A stretch of 64,000 nt of DNA from contig BDSI01000107.1 of assembly GCA_003117195.1 (NCBI GenBank), forward strand, positions 221,926 through 285,925, given 5' to 3'. Source of the stretch: Eudorina sp. 2006-703-Eu-15. Taxonomy: Eukaryota; Chlorophyta; Chlorophyceae; Chlamydomonadales; Volvocaceae. A model generated the notes under the pieces. The model was given only the letters and a program-made list of their open reading frames with translations, was not told where the DNA came from and made no database searches. Positions 11,301 through 23,500 of this stretch are shown here, one piece after another. Made by a program: the position numbers and the translations under genes. Each line of letters begins with the position of its first letter. The first letter of the stretch is position 1.

Positions 11301-14300
11301 CGCGTTGCGTGCCCTCATCCACCCACCCCCACCCCTTGCTTGGCCCCTGCTATATACCCTCCTCCAACAATCTGAACCCCCTGAACTCGGGATACCCTGA
11401 CCCCCTCCTACCCCTTCCCCCCCTCCTACCCCCCCTCCTACCCCCCTCCTACCCCTTCCCCCCTCCTACCCCCCCTCCTACCCCCCCTCCTACCCCCCTC
11501 CTACCCCCCTCCTACCCCCCCTCCTACCCCTTTCCCCCCTCCAAAGGACGGTTCGCGGCTGGTGGAGGTTCTGATCGCGTCCGACCAGGCGCTGGGGGGG
11601 GCGGCGGAGCGGCTGGCGGCCAAGCTGCCCTCCTTCGCCCGCCAGAACAGACCGGGTCAGAACATCCTGGTGTTCGTGCAGGTCAGTGAGTCAGTGAGTC
11701 AGTGAGTGAGTCAGTGAGTCAGTGAATCAGTCTGTCAGTCGGTCAGTCTGTCGGTGAGTCAGTGAGTCAGTGGCTGCTTAAGGAGGCCCCGTGGGGGGTT
11801 GGTTCATTCAGAGGTAGAGCCACTGGACCACGTGGATGCGGGTGCGGGTGCGGGTTCTTGTAGGCAGGCAGGGCAGGAGTGCGTGACATGGTAGGAGAGC
11901 GGGTGTGTAAAAGAATCCTGAGCCGCGAGAAGCCAAGTCCTGCGGAAGACGCGACACAGGCGAAGGAAGTAGAAGGCACCCGGAACCTAGAACCCAACTT
12001 ACCGACAACCTGATTGAAGTTGACGGGGACGGCGACGTAGAGGTGTGTTATTTAAGCAGGCAGGACAGGAGTGCGTGACATGCGAGGGGCCGAGTGGCGC
12101 CCAATAGTTTGCGTATATAACATACCCATTGCCCGACACCTATAATGAAAAGAAGGCGGCGGTGTCGGAAGAGCGCTGTTGATTTTTGGCGCGGTTTTGG
12201 CGCGGTTTTTGTCGCGGAATACTACCAGCTGGTGCGGGTCGGCTGCCTTGGCCACGCAGACTCACACCACAATGCTGTGCGTGCGTGCGATCCTCGCGTT
12301 GTTATCGCACGTAGAGGTGTGTGTGTATCCGACTGGGCTGGGCGGGCCAGGATGGGGCGGGTGACGGTCTGGAAAGGGGGAGGATACGGGCCACGGCATA
12401 CACATACACACACCTAAACACAGCCACACACGCCTAACCACACTCCTCCCCACCTGCTCCCACCCATCCCCACCTGCCCCCACCTCCCCCCCCCGCTCCC
12501 CCCGCAGGACAACAGCGTGAGCCTCACCGCCACCAACGTGGCGGCGGGTCTGGTCCGTCGGGAGCGCGGGGACCGCATCCACCTGGTGTCGGTGGTGCCG
12601 GGTGAGGTGCAGAGGGGCGAGGGGGCCAACCTGATGGAGCGGCTGCAGAAGGCCTTCAGGACGCACGTGGACGTCACCACACACGTGCTGGTGCGGCGGG
12701 GGGGCGGGGGCGGGGGAGTCGGGGGGGGGGGAGGAGGGGGCAGAAGCCGCGGTGGGGTCCAATGGTAGCGTACTTGGGAGGGCCCTGCCCGGTGGCAGGG
12801 AGATAGCGGGGGCTTAGCTGCTGAGGGTCAGGAGGTGGGTACGTCCAGTCCACCGCGCCATTGCCGCCGCCGGGTTGCGCAGTCCGTGACCAACGCTGTT
12901 AGGTGTTTGGCGCAGCCCTATCGGCCCTCCCCCCTTCCCATAAGGGGAGGGGTGGGCGCTTCGTGACCAGCGCCTGTCACGAAGCGCCCTCACTGGATCG
13001 CCCACCTCCCTTCTACCAACACGAAATGAAAACCCAGATCGCCCTTCCTCCCTATCCCTCTCCTCCCGCAGAGCCAGGACGGTCGGGGGCTGCTGGAGTG
13101 CCTGGCTGACGTGGCGGCCCAGCAGCGCTGCGGCCTTATCGTGGTGGGCAGCTCCTCCATCACCGCGGTGGCGGCCGCCACACCCAGCCGCAACATGCCG
13201 CTGGTGCTGCCCGGCATGGGACCCAGCAGGCAGCCGGGCATGGCCACCGCCGGCGGTGCCAGCTTCGGGCGGGGAGGCGGTGGTGGCGGTGGCGGCGGTG
13301 GTGGTGGCGGTGGTGGAGGGGGTGGTGCGCCCCTGCTGGACGAGTCGGCCTCCGAGCTGCTGCTGTCCTCCGTGGCCCTCTCCATTCTGAGGACCTTCGC
13401 GCTGCCGGTCATACTGGTGACCGCCAATACCAAGACCTACCTCAAGGTGGGAGAGGGGGGACGGGGAGAGGGGGGACGGGGAGAGGGGGGACGGGGGCAT
13501 GGTCAGGTAGACACAAGGATAGCGCGTCTCCGCTGCGGTCGCGCACGCACGCATGCATGATGATGGTGGTGGTGGTGACAGCAGTGAACCATGCCGGCTG
13601 GTGGCGTGGCTGCCTTGTTTCGTTACTGTTTTTTTAGAGTGTATTGGGGGTTCTTCGCTAAACACGCTGCGCCGCCAAGGTCCCGCCGGCTTCGCCCCCC
13701 AACACCCTACCGCCCCCGTCCCCCACCTCCCCCGCCTCTCGCCCCTCAGCGGCACGGCAACGACGTGGCGGTGAACGGCGGCCGACCCGCCCGCCCGCCC
13801 GTGGGCGGTGTGGGCGGCGCCAGCTCGGGCCGGCTGTCCTGCATGGCGGTGGTGGAGCGCCACAGCCGGCCCATGATGCACCACCTGGCCAGGAACCTGC
13901 TGGAGCCCTCACTGCGGCAGGACGTGCTCACCCTGACCCAGGTGGGGGGGGAGGCGCGGCTGGAAGGGGGGAGGGAGAGGAAAAGCCGTGCTGCCACACC
14001 AGGCCGCCAGCCAGTACCACCATCTTCCCTCCCACTCCGTTTGTTTTTCGTCCACCCCATGCTCCCCACCACCTCTTCCTCACCGTGTGTTGGGTGCGGC
14101 GGGGTGTGTGTGTGTGTTGACCTGCCTTGGAATCCCCTTTCCTTCCTCGGCTGTCAAGTTGTAGCGCTGTACGAAGTACGATACGATTTGTCGTGCCAAT
14201 GTCCTGTATCCCTCCACTGTCCGGCCCCACGGGTGCAGTTGCTGCCGCTCGGCCTGGCCCCCGGCAACGCCGGCTACGACCCCGGCTCCATCCAGTCGGT

Positions 14301-14516
14301 GGCGCTCAAGACGCTGATGGCCAACTTCGAGAGCATCGCCGCGGGTGAGCCCTCAGCCCGTGCGGCCGCCGAGCTGCTCGGGGCCTCCCGACGGACCCCA
14401 ACCCACCCACCCACCCGTCCACCTGCGCCGCGGTACCGTACGGTAGCCGTTCAGGAGGGGCTCGGTCGGGACTTGAGACGCCCCGCTTAGGCAGCGACCC
14501 ACGCGGAGGGGTGAGG

Positions 14517-14598
<82 letters not shown>

Positions 14599-14617
14599 GA
14601 CCCCGACCCCGACCCGA

Positions 14618-14672
<55 letters not shown>

Positions 14673-15138
14673 ACGTGTCCCCCGGGGGCGTGGGGATGGG
14701 GGTGGGGGTGGGCCCGTTCGCAAGCACCCCCAACCCCCTGTAGCCTTTAAAGACGTAGAGTACCCCCACCCCCGCATCCCCCGAATCCTGTGACTCTCGT
14801 CACTCGATGCCCGCCGCGTTCTTCCCCGTTGCCGTCTCCCCCGCCGCGATGGCCCACTCCCGACCGCCTCACGACCCGCCCCGGCTGCCCCCGCAGCCAA
14901 CGACTTCCACACGCCCAACAAGGTGTACACCCAGGGCGACTGGCACAACGCGCTGTGCATCGCCGCGCGCGACCACGGCGCGCAGCTGCTGTGTGTGCAG
15001 CTGCCCCTCGGGGCCACCAAGTCGCTGCCCGCCAGCCTGCTGCAGCTCATCCGCTCCGCGCCCTGCCCCGTGCTGGTCTACCCGGAGAGGGCGCTGCTGC
15101 CGGGGAGCGCGGATGCGGCCGGCGAGGGCGCCGATTGA
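2319..15138 (+). CDS. Large myristoylation-signal protein with two C-terminal universal-stress-like domains
   Basis: Exon model (phases agree): 2319-2430, 2942-3015, 3284-3493, 3962-4240, 4794-5604, 5991-6698, 7140-7315, 7653-7855, 8172-8307, 8542-8639, 9113-9203, 9560-9858, 10284-10659, 11547-11681, 12508-12690, 13072-13446, 13750-13941, 14239-14344, 14897-15138; about 1601 aa. The start MGNGSS fits an N-myristoylation signal (Gly2, Ser6). Residues ~60-200 are helical and charged; ~220-700 is Pro/Gly/Ala-rich and probably disordered. The centre (~700-1150: YVVGRADIVRCLKVGAVAFQFF, LYFVVQRSHPVMRYSA, YMPGNGYSMLQ, EWFVSRNALDLSLLL) is unrecognised; a weak resemblance in motif order to UDP-sugar pyrophosphorylases is only a guess. 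The C-terminus has two universal-stress-protein-like folds: DNSVSLTATNVAAGLV...HLVSVVPGE...CGLIVVGSSS, then a second ending GAQLLCVQLPL...CPVLVYPE. A poly-Gly insert splits the first. AATAAA-like motifs follow at 15234-15247. The 5' exons are less certain than the rest. Confidence 0.72.
4379..4545 (+). repeat. G-rich minisatellite, ~25-bp unit, about 6 copies
   Basis: Tandem copies of a unit built on GGGGCAGGGGAGGAGGACAG lie in the intron between exons 3962-4240 and 4794-5604. Copy length varies by runs of G. It is intronic and not coding. Confidence 0.85.
11396..11546 (+). repeat. Polypyrimidine C/T-rich tract before a splice acceptor
   Basis: Tandem CTCCTACCCCC units run directly up to the acceptor CCAAAG at 11541-11546. 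It probably acts as an expanded polypyrimidine tract for the exon at 11547. Confidence 0.7.
14519..14671 (+). repeat. (CCGACC)n intronic array
   Basis: About 25 copies of CCGACC/CCCGAC units lie in the penultimate intron of the stress-domain gene. The complementary strand is GGGGTC repeats, a pattern able to form G-quadruplexes. Confidence 0.85.
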
Positions 15139-17299
15139 TGCCTGGGGTCGGGTGGAGGCAGTCGGATGGAGGAGGAAGCGCGCGGAAGCGGGATACGCGC
15201 CACAGGCTGTGGGCGCTGCGGCCGCCGATCCGCAATAAAGAAATAAACGCATCCCGGTTGGGACGAGGGCTAGGGTTGGGGTGGAGGGGGGGGGCCCGTA
15301 CGGCCTGTGGTCTGTGTGTGTACACGTGCACCGGGGTGAGCCGGCGCTGGGCTGTCGCTGATTCTATCTGTGTGTACATGTTTGGTTGTGCGTGCGTGGT
15401 ACTGCGTGGTACTGCGTTGTACTGCAGTACCGTATGGAGTGCTGTGTTGACTGTGGAGTGCTGTGATACCCGGTGATGGCAGTGGTGGCTTCGCTGTGCT
15501 GGTGCTGGTCGGGGAGTGGAGGGGAGGGGAGGGGAGGGGGAGGGGGGATGATGCTGGTGATGCTCGCAAGGTGAATAAGGAGAGGGACGACGCAGCGGTC
15601 GGCGATCCGGGTGCCATGGCTTGGGTGTGATCATGGGATACAACGTTCGGACGCGTCCATCGCTCAAACATAAACGTTGACGGCCGCCGGGACGTCAGGG
15701 CTGGCACGCCTTGGTTGCTGTTGCTGATGTGGTGGTGGTACCGACTAGAGTTTGGCAGTGACGCTGTCGCGCGCGCTACATATGGGGGCTTATGGCACCG
15801 GCCGAAGCGCCGTACATGGCTCGGGCGGGCGCAATGCACATATGTTCAGAATCGGCTGACGCGCTGCTGCGCTGCGGCACGGCAGTACGAGCCTTCCCGG
15901 TGGGGCAGTGTCTGGGCGGTGCCGCCCCCGGACCACCCGGCAGCACATACCGTCATGACCTGGGTGACGATTACTCTTGATCCTACGCAGCGCGCGAACG
16001 CCTGGTGCCGCACCTGCTGATTTACACTCGTATGCCTTTTGATTTCTATTTTTGGCGGGAGGCGTTCACATGGTATGAGCACAGACTGGCCTTAACGCAG
16101 AGTCCTGGGGAGTCGCGGGCCGCTTCTCTCCGGCGTGCCTGCTTTGTTGCGCCTGAGACTGCGAGCACTTGGCACATAAGAGGGCTGGTGAGTTGAAGGG
16201 TGTAAGAAGCTTCGGTGAAGCTCATATGCACACAGGTGGTGGCGTGATCAGGTGGGCAAAGGTGAGAGCTTGGACTCGTACGCGACGGGGTTGTGGTGCA
16301 CGACATGGCACCTTTTGCTGAGAAGTACGTCTTCGCGAACCTTGCTGAAGGAGGACGTCGAGAGTGCTTAGTCCGCAACCAGGGATGCGCGCTTCCCTTC
16401 CGGGTGATATCCTCGATACCGGTGCTTTGGTGATATCCTCGATACCGGTGCTTTGGTGATATCCTCGATACCGGTGCTTTGGTGATATCCTCGATACCGG
16501 TGCTTTGGTGATATCCTCGATACCGGTGCTTTGGTGATATCCTCGATACCGGTGCTTTGGTGATATCCTCGACACGGGTATGCGCGGGGGTGCGCGCCGG
16601 TCGGCATGTAAGTACCTGGCGCTTGGACATGGTACGACAGGGTGTACGGAAGCCGACACCAGGGCGGCGAGGGCGGAGTGTACATACATACGTTCATACA
16701 TAAATATGTGGAGTTCGCCCGTGTTCCCCTCCTCCATGCTCAGTCACTTGTTGACCCGGTCCCGGCCTCTTGCACCCAAGAATATGAAAGCTGTAAATGT
16801 GGCAGCCCGGCAGACCCTGCAGCATCGCACAGTCGGCCCCATGGAGAATCCGGACAGACAGACAGGTAGACAGACAGACAGACAGACGTTGCCTCCGTGT
16901 ACCGCCTGGTCATCCCGGGCGCAAACAGGGGGGTGGACGCAATCCTCACAACGCCACGTGCTCGGAGTCCACCCAAGATCCCAAGACCGCCATCCCTGCA
17001 ACCAGCGGTCCATCAACTTGCACATAACCACACACGAATTCATGGTCTTAGAGTCGCACTTGGTGCAAGTAAACGCAAACCCTTCCTCCTGCCCTGCTCC
17101 GCCCTGCAGGAAGTTGACGCCAGGCGCACTCTCCAGACGCGGCAAGACCCAGACTCTGGACACACCGCACACAAAATTCCGAAGGCCGGCAGCCCAACTG
17201 ACCCAACCCGCGCCCTGGGGACCCCACGACTCAAACCGTAGGACATGGGTTTAGCGGCCCTGCGCACTCGCGATCAAAGGATGCGCTGCGGGTCAAGAG
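15139..17299. other. Intergenic region between convergent genes
   Basis: No supported gene. It holds the 3'UTR of the stress-domain gene, short (GT)-rich stretches, a 26-bp minisatellite (16407-16571) and a short GACA repeat near 16853-16890. Open frames here lack motifs, splice support and coding bias. Confidence 0.5.
16407..16571. repeat. 26-bp minisatellite, about 6 near-identical copies
   Basis: The unit reads GTGATATCCTCGATACCGGT plus GCTTTG. Copies are almost identical until the last, which changes GATACC to GACACG. The period (26) is not a multiple of three, so all frames stay open only by chance. Very low divergence suggests recent expansion. Confidence 0.92.
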
Positions 17300-17304
17300 T
17301 TACA
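17300..17304 (-). terminator. TGTAA polyadenylation signal of the DNA2 gene
   Basis: TTACA on the plus strand, i.e. TGTAA on the minus strand, about 275 bases past the DNA2 stop. TGTAA is the usual signal in chlorophyte algae. Confidence 0.6.
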
Positions 17305-17577
17305 AAGAAAAAAAACAAATCGAGGACCGCGTTGGGACCACTGAGCGGGGGAGGCATCCACGCGTTCCCTGGCTGGTTCGCTCATTCAATGGTACCCACC
17401 CGCTTTGCAGGTCCTTGCATCTGCACCCGGCAGCTATCAACGGCCCGCACCGGGCTGCACAACACCGGGCGCCTGCCCAAGTGCGGCCCCGCTCTGGGTC
17501 TTGGCACCGCCTGGGAATCTACCCTAGGGTTCCACAACACCTCCTTACCACCAGCACCACCACCTGCGCATCTCTGC

Positions 17578-20500
17578 TCACGAAACCCCTGCTCGGCTCG
17601 CTGGGGCACACGCATTCTGCCACCCAGACGCCGGGCTGCTCACCACGGGCCCCGCTCCGACCGCCGCCGCGCTGACCACCGCGGGGATCTCAGGCAGCTG
17701 CGCCAAGCAGTCGACGGGCAACCGTGTCACCCAGTTGTTCCTCCGCAGCAACCGCAGCAGGTCCTCCAGCAGCGGGATGGAGGCCAGCGTGGCGGCTGAG
17801 CCCACCAGCACCAGCTTGGTGCGCGCGCGGGTGATGGCCACGTTGAGCCGCTGCCAGTCCGCCAGCAGCCGCCCCGCGGTGCGGGAGGCGTTGCAGCGCA
17901 CCAACGACAGCAGCACCGCCGCCTTGTCGCGCCCCTGGTACTTGTCCACCGTCAGCACCTCCACCGCGCCCGCCTGCGCGCCAGCCACCCCAGACGCTCC
18001 GGCGACATCGCCCGCCGCGGAGGAGGAGGACGACGGAGCCGAGGAGCAGCCCAGCCTCGAGAGCGTCTGCTGGAGCAGCGCCACCTGGGCCTTATACGGC
18101 GAGGCGACGCCGATCTCCCCGGGGGGCAGGCCCGCCGCCACCAACGCCGAGACGACTGAGACCACCAGGTGCACCTCCCCCCGGTTGGCCACGCCGTCCT
18201 GTTGGGCCACCTGCCGGCAGCCCGCCACGCAGTCCGTGTCCAGGAACACGACGCGGCACTCGGGCTGCAGCAGGGCTAGCAGCCAGTCGGGGAGCGGCCG
18301 GTCGCGGGGCCAGGGCGCCGCGGGGGAGGCGGGGGCGCGGGCCGAGCCGCTCAGCGCCAGGGCCGGGAGGTGCAGCTTGGCGTTGGCAACGGCGTCGTTG
18401 CCGCACAGCATGCGGCCGTTGTAGACGAGCGCGTTGCTGAGGGCCATGATGTCGGCGGCCATGCGGTACTGGCTGCGCAGCGTCACAACCGCCTGCAAAG
18501 CGGGAGGGTACGAGGGGCGGGATACACAAGGTCGCCATCTCAGTTGGGGGTGGTGGTGCGAGGCACACGCCTGACTCGGTGTCGCCGGCAGCCCGGGCAG
18601 GAGCAAGCGCGCGGAGTGCACCGCACCCCCCGACGGACGGTACCGGGGAGGGGCTCTCTCTGCCGCCGGTAACAGCGGATTGGCCCCGATGACGGCCCAC
18701 TCAATCCGTCACCGCATCATGCGATTGGCGCAAAGCAGCGATTATGGACCCCCCCCGTCGTGTGGACCCGGGCCCGGGTCCGCAAGCAGCGGCCCGGCCC
18801 GGCTGCTGCTGTCCGCCGACCGCTCACCTGCGGGTGCGCCTCAGAAAGGCGGCGGAAGAGGCTGACCCCCAGGCCGCCCTGCGCCGCTTCCCGGCTGACC
18901 ACCAGCGGACTGAGCTGGTAGTGGTCGCCCACCAGCAGGAAGGACCGCGCCAGGGCCAGCGCGCCGATGCTGGCGGGCAGGGTGACCTGGCTGGCTTCGT
19001 CCAGGATGCACACCCCGAAGGTGCGGCCCGCCAGCAGCGGGTTGTGGACCGACAGGCAAGTGCAGCCCACCTGCGGGGCAGCCCCACCGACCCGCACGAG
19101 GCTTGCCGCAGATCACCATTAGGGGAGGGGAGTGCTGCGCACGAAAACGTTTCAGAAAAGGTACGCACTGACCGAAAGCTGGAAGCAAGCTTGTGAGCAG
19201 ACATCAATGAGCATCCAATGAGCGATCCAGTGTCAGGAGCAAGTCCGGAGAGGGACGATGGTCGGCTGCCGTAACCGCGACAGCCGCTCGCTCACCACAT
19301 TGACTCGGGCCATGATGTCCTGCAGCCCCGCCACAGTCGTGTTGGGGTGGTGCTCGCCGCCCGGCATGTAGGGCCGGATCGCCGGGTGCACGGCGGCCGC
19401 GGAGCCCAGCCGCACGAAGGGCACCCCGCTGCCCACCAGCTTGAGCAGGATGTTGTCCACTGCGCTGTTGGTGTAGGAGGCGATGAGGATGCTGGCGCGT
19501 GTCTCCACCAGCGCCTGTCGCAGGTGGGTGAGCAAGGCGGACACCCGGCCACACGCTTACACGCACACGCGCTTTTCTAAGCACACGCTTGCGACAACTT
19601 GAACGTTGCTGTGGTCTTCAAGGTTTTACGAGGGCGTGTTGGGAACTGCGTACTAGGGTTTAGAGAACCCCGTGACCAGAACGACGACATCTAACCGTGC
19701 CAGGTGTTTGCACCCTCGGGCGCTCTGGGCCCGGCAAGTCCAAAGCCGAAGCCCCCCCTCAAGTGGTGGCGGAGGAGGACTGGGTTCGTGCCCCACGTGC
19801 CGTACCCGAATGATGTGCACGATGGTGGTGGTCTTGCCCGTGCCCGGCATGCCCAGCAGGATGGCATAGTCCTGCATGGCGAGCACCCGCTGGACCGCCT
19901 CCAGCTGCTCGCCGTTCATCTTGTGCGCATGCTCGCGGAGGTAGGCGTTGGACTGCAACTGGCTGCTGGCCAACGAGGCTGTGCAGCGGCGTGCGGGCAG
20001 TCGGGAGGGAGGGAGTCGGGTGAAGGTAGGATGGCCCGGCGGGGGGGGATCGAGGGGTGGCGCACAGGAGCAAGGCCCCTGAGAGGCAAGGCTCAGGAGG
20101 CGGCAGAAGAAAAGACGCTGTCACAAGCCAGTCTCAGTACAGTCTTAATCTCTCCACGGCTGCTCACTATGCATCGAGACAAACGTTTTCCTTCCCAAAC
20201 AGCAAACGTGCAGACAGAAACACGAAAGCCCTGCAAGATGGCGGGCGCCGGCGCCACCCACCCGACAGCTGCGAGCCCGCGCCGCTCTGCCCCAGGCCCT
20301 GCTGCGGCGGCTCCAGGTCGATGACCAGCTTGCGCAGCTGCATCAGGTGCCCCTCGCGCCGAGCCTGCGCGCCGTCGTAGGTGCCGCCCTGCCCCTTGCG
20401 GCCCCCGGGGCCCTTGCCGCCACTCGACCAGCCCGCGCCCGCGCCCGGCACACCCAGCAGCGACAGGTTCAGGCGCAGCTGAGCAAACATGGAGGCGGCC

Positions 20501-23500
20501 TCGTCCCGGTCAAGGCGCCACGTGACCCTCATGGAGCCGCACGGGCACGTGCCCCCGCCGCAGCGGCCCGCGGCGGCTTCGCTGCAAGGCACCCTCGGCT
20601 GGGCCGTGTCTTCCAGCTTGACGTACTTGAGCTCCTTCTTGCAGGCCAGCGTCAGCGTGTCCTGCTCGGGGGGCACCCGTGTGGTAGTTTGGGATGAAAG
20701 GGGGGCGGGAGGGCGGCGGCGGAGGGCGGCGATGTTTGTCAGGGTATGGCAATGGTCATGGGAAGCGCAAGGCAGGCCCCCGTGCGCCTCTGCACAGCCC
20801 TGCCCTGCACGTGACTCCAGTTTATCGCCCGCTGGCCTTGGGCCATGCCCCATAAGCTCGGCTGCATGGGTGGGCCAGCACGGGTCAGCTTGCTGTCCTG
20901 GATCGGCCGGACAACCTGGACCAGGGGATGCAGAGCCCCGGCACGGTAATGTATGACAGACACCCGGGACCTGTGACGCCCGGGACGCGGCTCCGCGCCC
21001 CCACGTACGTACGTACCCGGGTCACATCGACGACCGTCACCCGGGCGGCCGCCGCATGGCGCCCCTCCACGCCCAGCAGCGCGCAGTCGCCCGGACTGAA
21101 CCCGGAGCCCAGGAAGCCGCCGGCGCCGCCGTCCTCGTCCTCAGACACGGCTGCGCCCGCCCCGCTGCCAAAGGGCCCGCTCTGCGAAGCGTCGCTCTGC
21201 GGCTTCCGCCGGAACACGTACGCGAACCGCTGGTCCTCGGTGTCCGCCCTCGGCGGCAGCTCCCTGTCCAGCACCAGCAGCGCCACGCACCCACCGCTCT
21301 GCTCCCGCTGCGGACCGGTCAGCGCCCACATCTGGACAGCGGGCGGGGTGCGGCCGCGCGGGCAGGAATCGGGCGACATGCAAGGGGGGTTCAGTGCGAG
21401 TCCAACCGCGAACGCCAGTTCACTGACAGGAGGTGCGGGCGACAGCCTGCCTGGGCGTGTTGCTTACTTGCTTTGGTTGTTTGTCTAAACATCGGGCCTG
21501 CGGTGCTGCACAGAACTCCCGAACTGTGACGGACTACCGGGTACGCAATGCCTCTTTCGGCGTGGGTTGGCATGGCCTGGCATCGCGTGACTGCGAGGCA
21601 AGCAGGTTCGGCATCTCCATGCAGCGCGTACTGTATTTTCACAGTATTGACCTGCACCTCGAAGAACGTGGCTTTTGGTTCCAGCGGCACAACAGCCCGG
21701 CCCCACCTCCGCCCGGTTGGACCGCACTGCTTGCTCCTCCAGGTCCACCAGCCGCACCCACTGCGCGAAGAACGCGGCGCAGGAGGGCGAGATGGTCGCC
21801 AGCCGGTCCCGCAGCGCCGCGTGCAGGTCCATTTCCGCCAGCTGCTGCGCCGCCGCCTTGAGCCCCGCCGGGTCCCGCCCTGTGCCGTCCTCGCTGGCGG
21901 CCGACGCCAGGTATAGCGCGCAGGTGGCGCTGACGCTGCAGTAGTCGCACTTGCGGTCCGACTCGCTGCCCTGCAGCGGCGGCGGCGGCTGCCGGGCCGC
22001 CCCCACCAGGTAGGCCGCCAGGCGGTTGCGGTGCATGATGAGGGCGCATAGCTCGTGGTGGGCGTAGCGCACCGCCGACATGGTGGGCTTGGTGCTGTAC
22101 CAGAGCAGCCCCGTGCGTACGGCGGTGCGGTACCGGTCCTCCATCAGCAGCAGGTACATCAGGACCTGGCCGGTGTGGGTGGATGAGGTGTGGGTGGATG
22201 AGGTGTGGGTGGATCATAGTGTTATTAAGTGGGGGGAAGGGTTCGGTGACTTTTGTGGTTTCACTGTCGTGATTTACACCGGCGCGGGTGTTTCATTGAC
22301 AGAAGCCCGGGTGGAACGGGGTCGCAGGGGCCGGCGTGATTGTGGGTGCGGGCGAGGCACTCCCTCTTCTGGACACATGTGTCTCTCTGGACTCCTCTGG
22401 CCTTTTCTGGACTCCTCTGGACTGTGCCGGTGAGGGAGGGTGTTAGGCGAGGTAGCCGACGTGAGGGAGGGTGTGATCGGGACACCTGCAGTCAAGCCAC
22501 GTCAGGAAATCCATCCACCCGGACGAAGAAAGCATGGAGGGCCGTCATCGTCACCAGGCGGTGGAGTGCTGTCCAGGACAGGCCACCGACAGGTCCTTCT
22601 TGACAGTCAAGTGCACGATTGTCAGTGCAGAGGGCTGCGGGGTGGGGGAGGGGATCCATGGATGGGTACATGTCTTCCTGCCGCCCAAGCCGTGTATCAA
22701 AGGTCACGCAGTTGCCGCCCCAAGCCTCACCTGCGCCCGGTGGTCGTGCCACTCCTTGCCGGTCTTGAATTCGAACGGCACAACGATGCCCGCCGACGAA
22801 GGGTCGGGCTGCCCGCCGAGGCCCCCCTGCCGCACCTGCGCCTGCGGCCCCAGTGGCGGTGGCATGCCCCCACCGCCCGCTTTGCTCGCCGACCCGTGAC
22901 CCTGCTGCGGCTGGGCCGCGCTGATGACCCCGGTCACGCCCTGCGGATGCCCTGGACCCAGCCCCACAGCCTGAAAGGGGCCCGCGGACGCCCGCCGGTT
23001 GGTGTGCTGCATGCCGTGGAAGCGCGCGGGCTCCTGCTGTGACGCCCAGCGCTGCTGCTGCTGGTGTTGCTGCTGCTGCCCCGCCGCCGGCCGGAAGGGC
23101 TCAGCGGAGCTGAGCGTAACCCGCAGTGACGCATCCAGCTGCCCCTTGAGTCCGTACTTGGGCGCCCAGATGCTCTCCTCGATGTCCAGCACCTCAGTCA
23201 CGCGGCAGAAGGTGGGGCCGTCGCCGCTGGCGGCCTCGATGCGGCCGCCCTGCGGTGCTCCCGCGTTGGGCGTCACGTACGAGTTGCACCACGCGATGAT
23301 GCTGTCCACTTGCTTGCCGATGAAGGCCAGCACCGCCGCCTCGTCCTGTTGGCTCTCCAGCAGCTTGGCCGTGTTGGCGGACAGGATCGACCGGGCCTGT
23401 ACGCAGCGGGCGGGTCGTGACAGAGATCGCGACGTGGCAGCCGACTGCACTGCGATCGCGGGGCCCAATCATGCCCCAACTAAACCCCGTGCGAGTCCCC

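Noticed and set aside
16407..16571. CRISPR-like array of short direct repeats
   Set aside because: No unique spacers; simple head-to-tail minisatellite in a eukaryotic genome.
16046..16737. Minus-strand frames with HQSTGIEDITKAPVSRISP repeats
   Set aside because: Artefact of the 26-bp array read in three frames (78 bp = 26 codons).
17735..18424. 229-aa plus-strand frame opposite DNA2
   Set aside because: Antisense shadow of the final DNA2 exon, which has clear helicase motifs.
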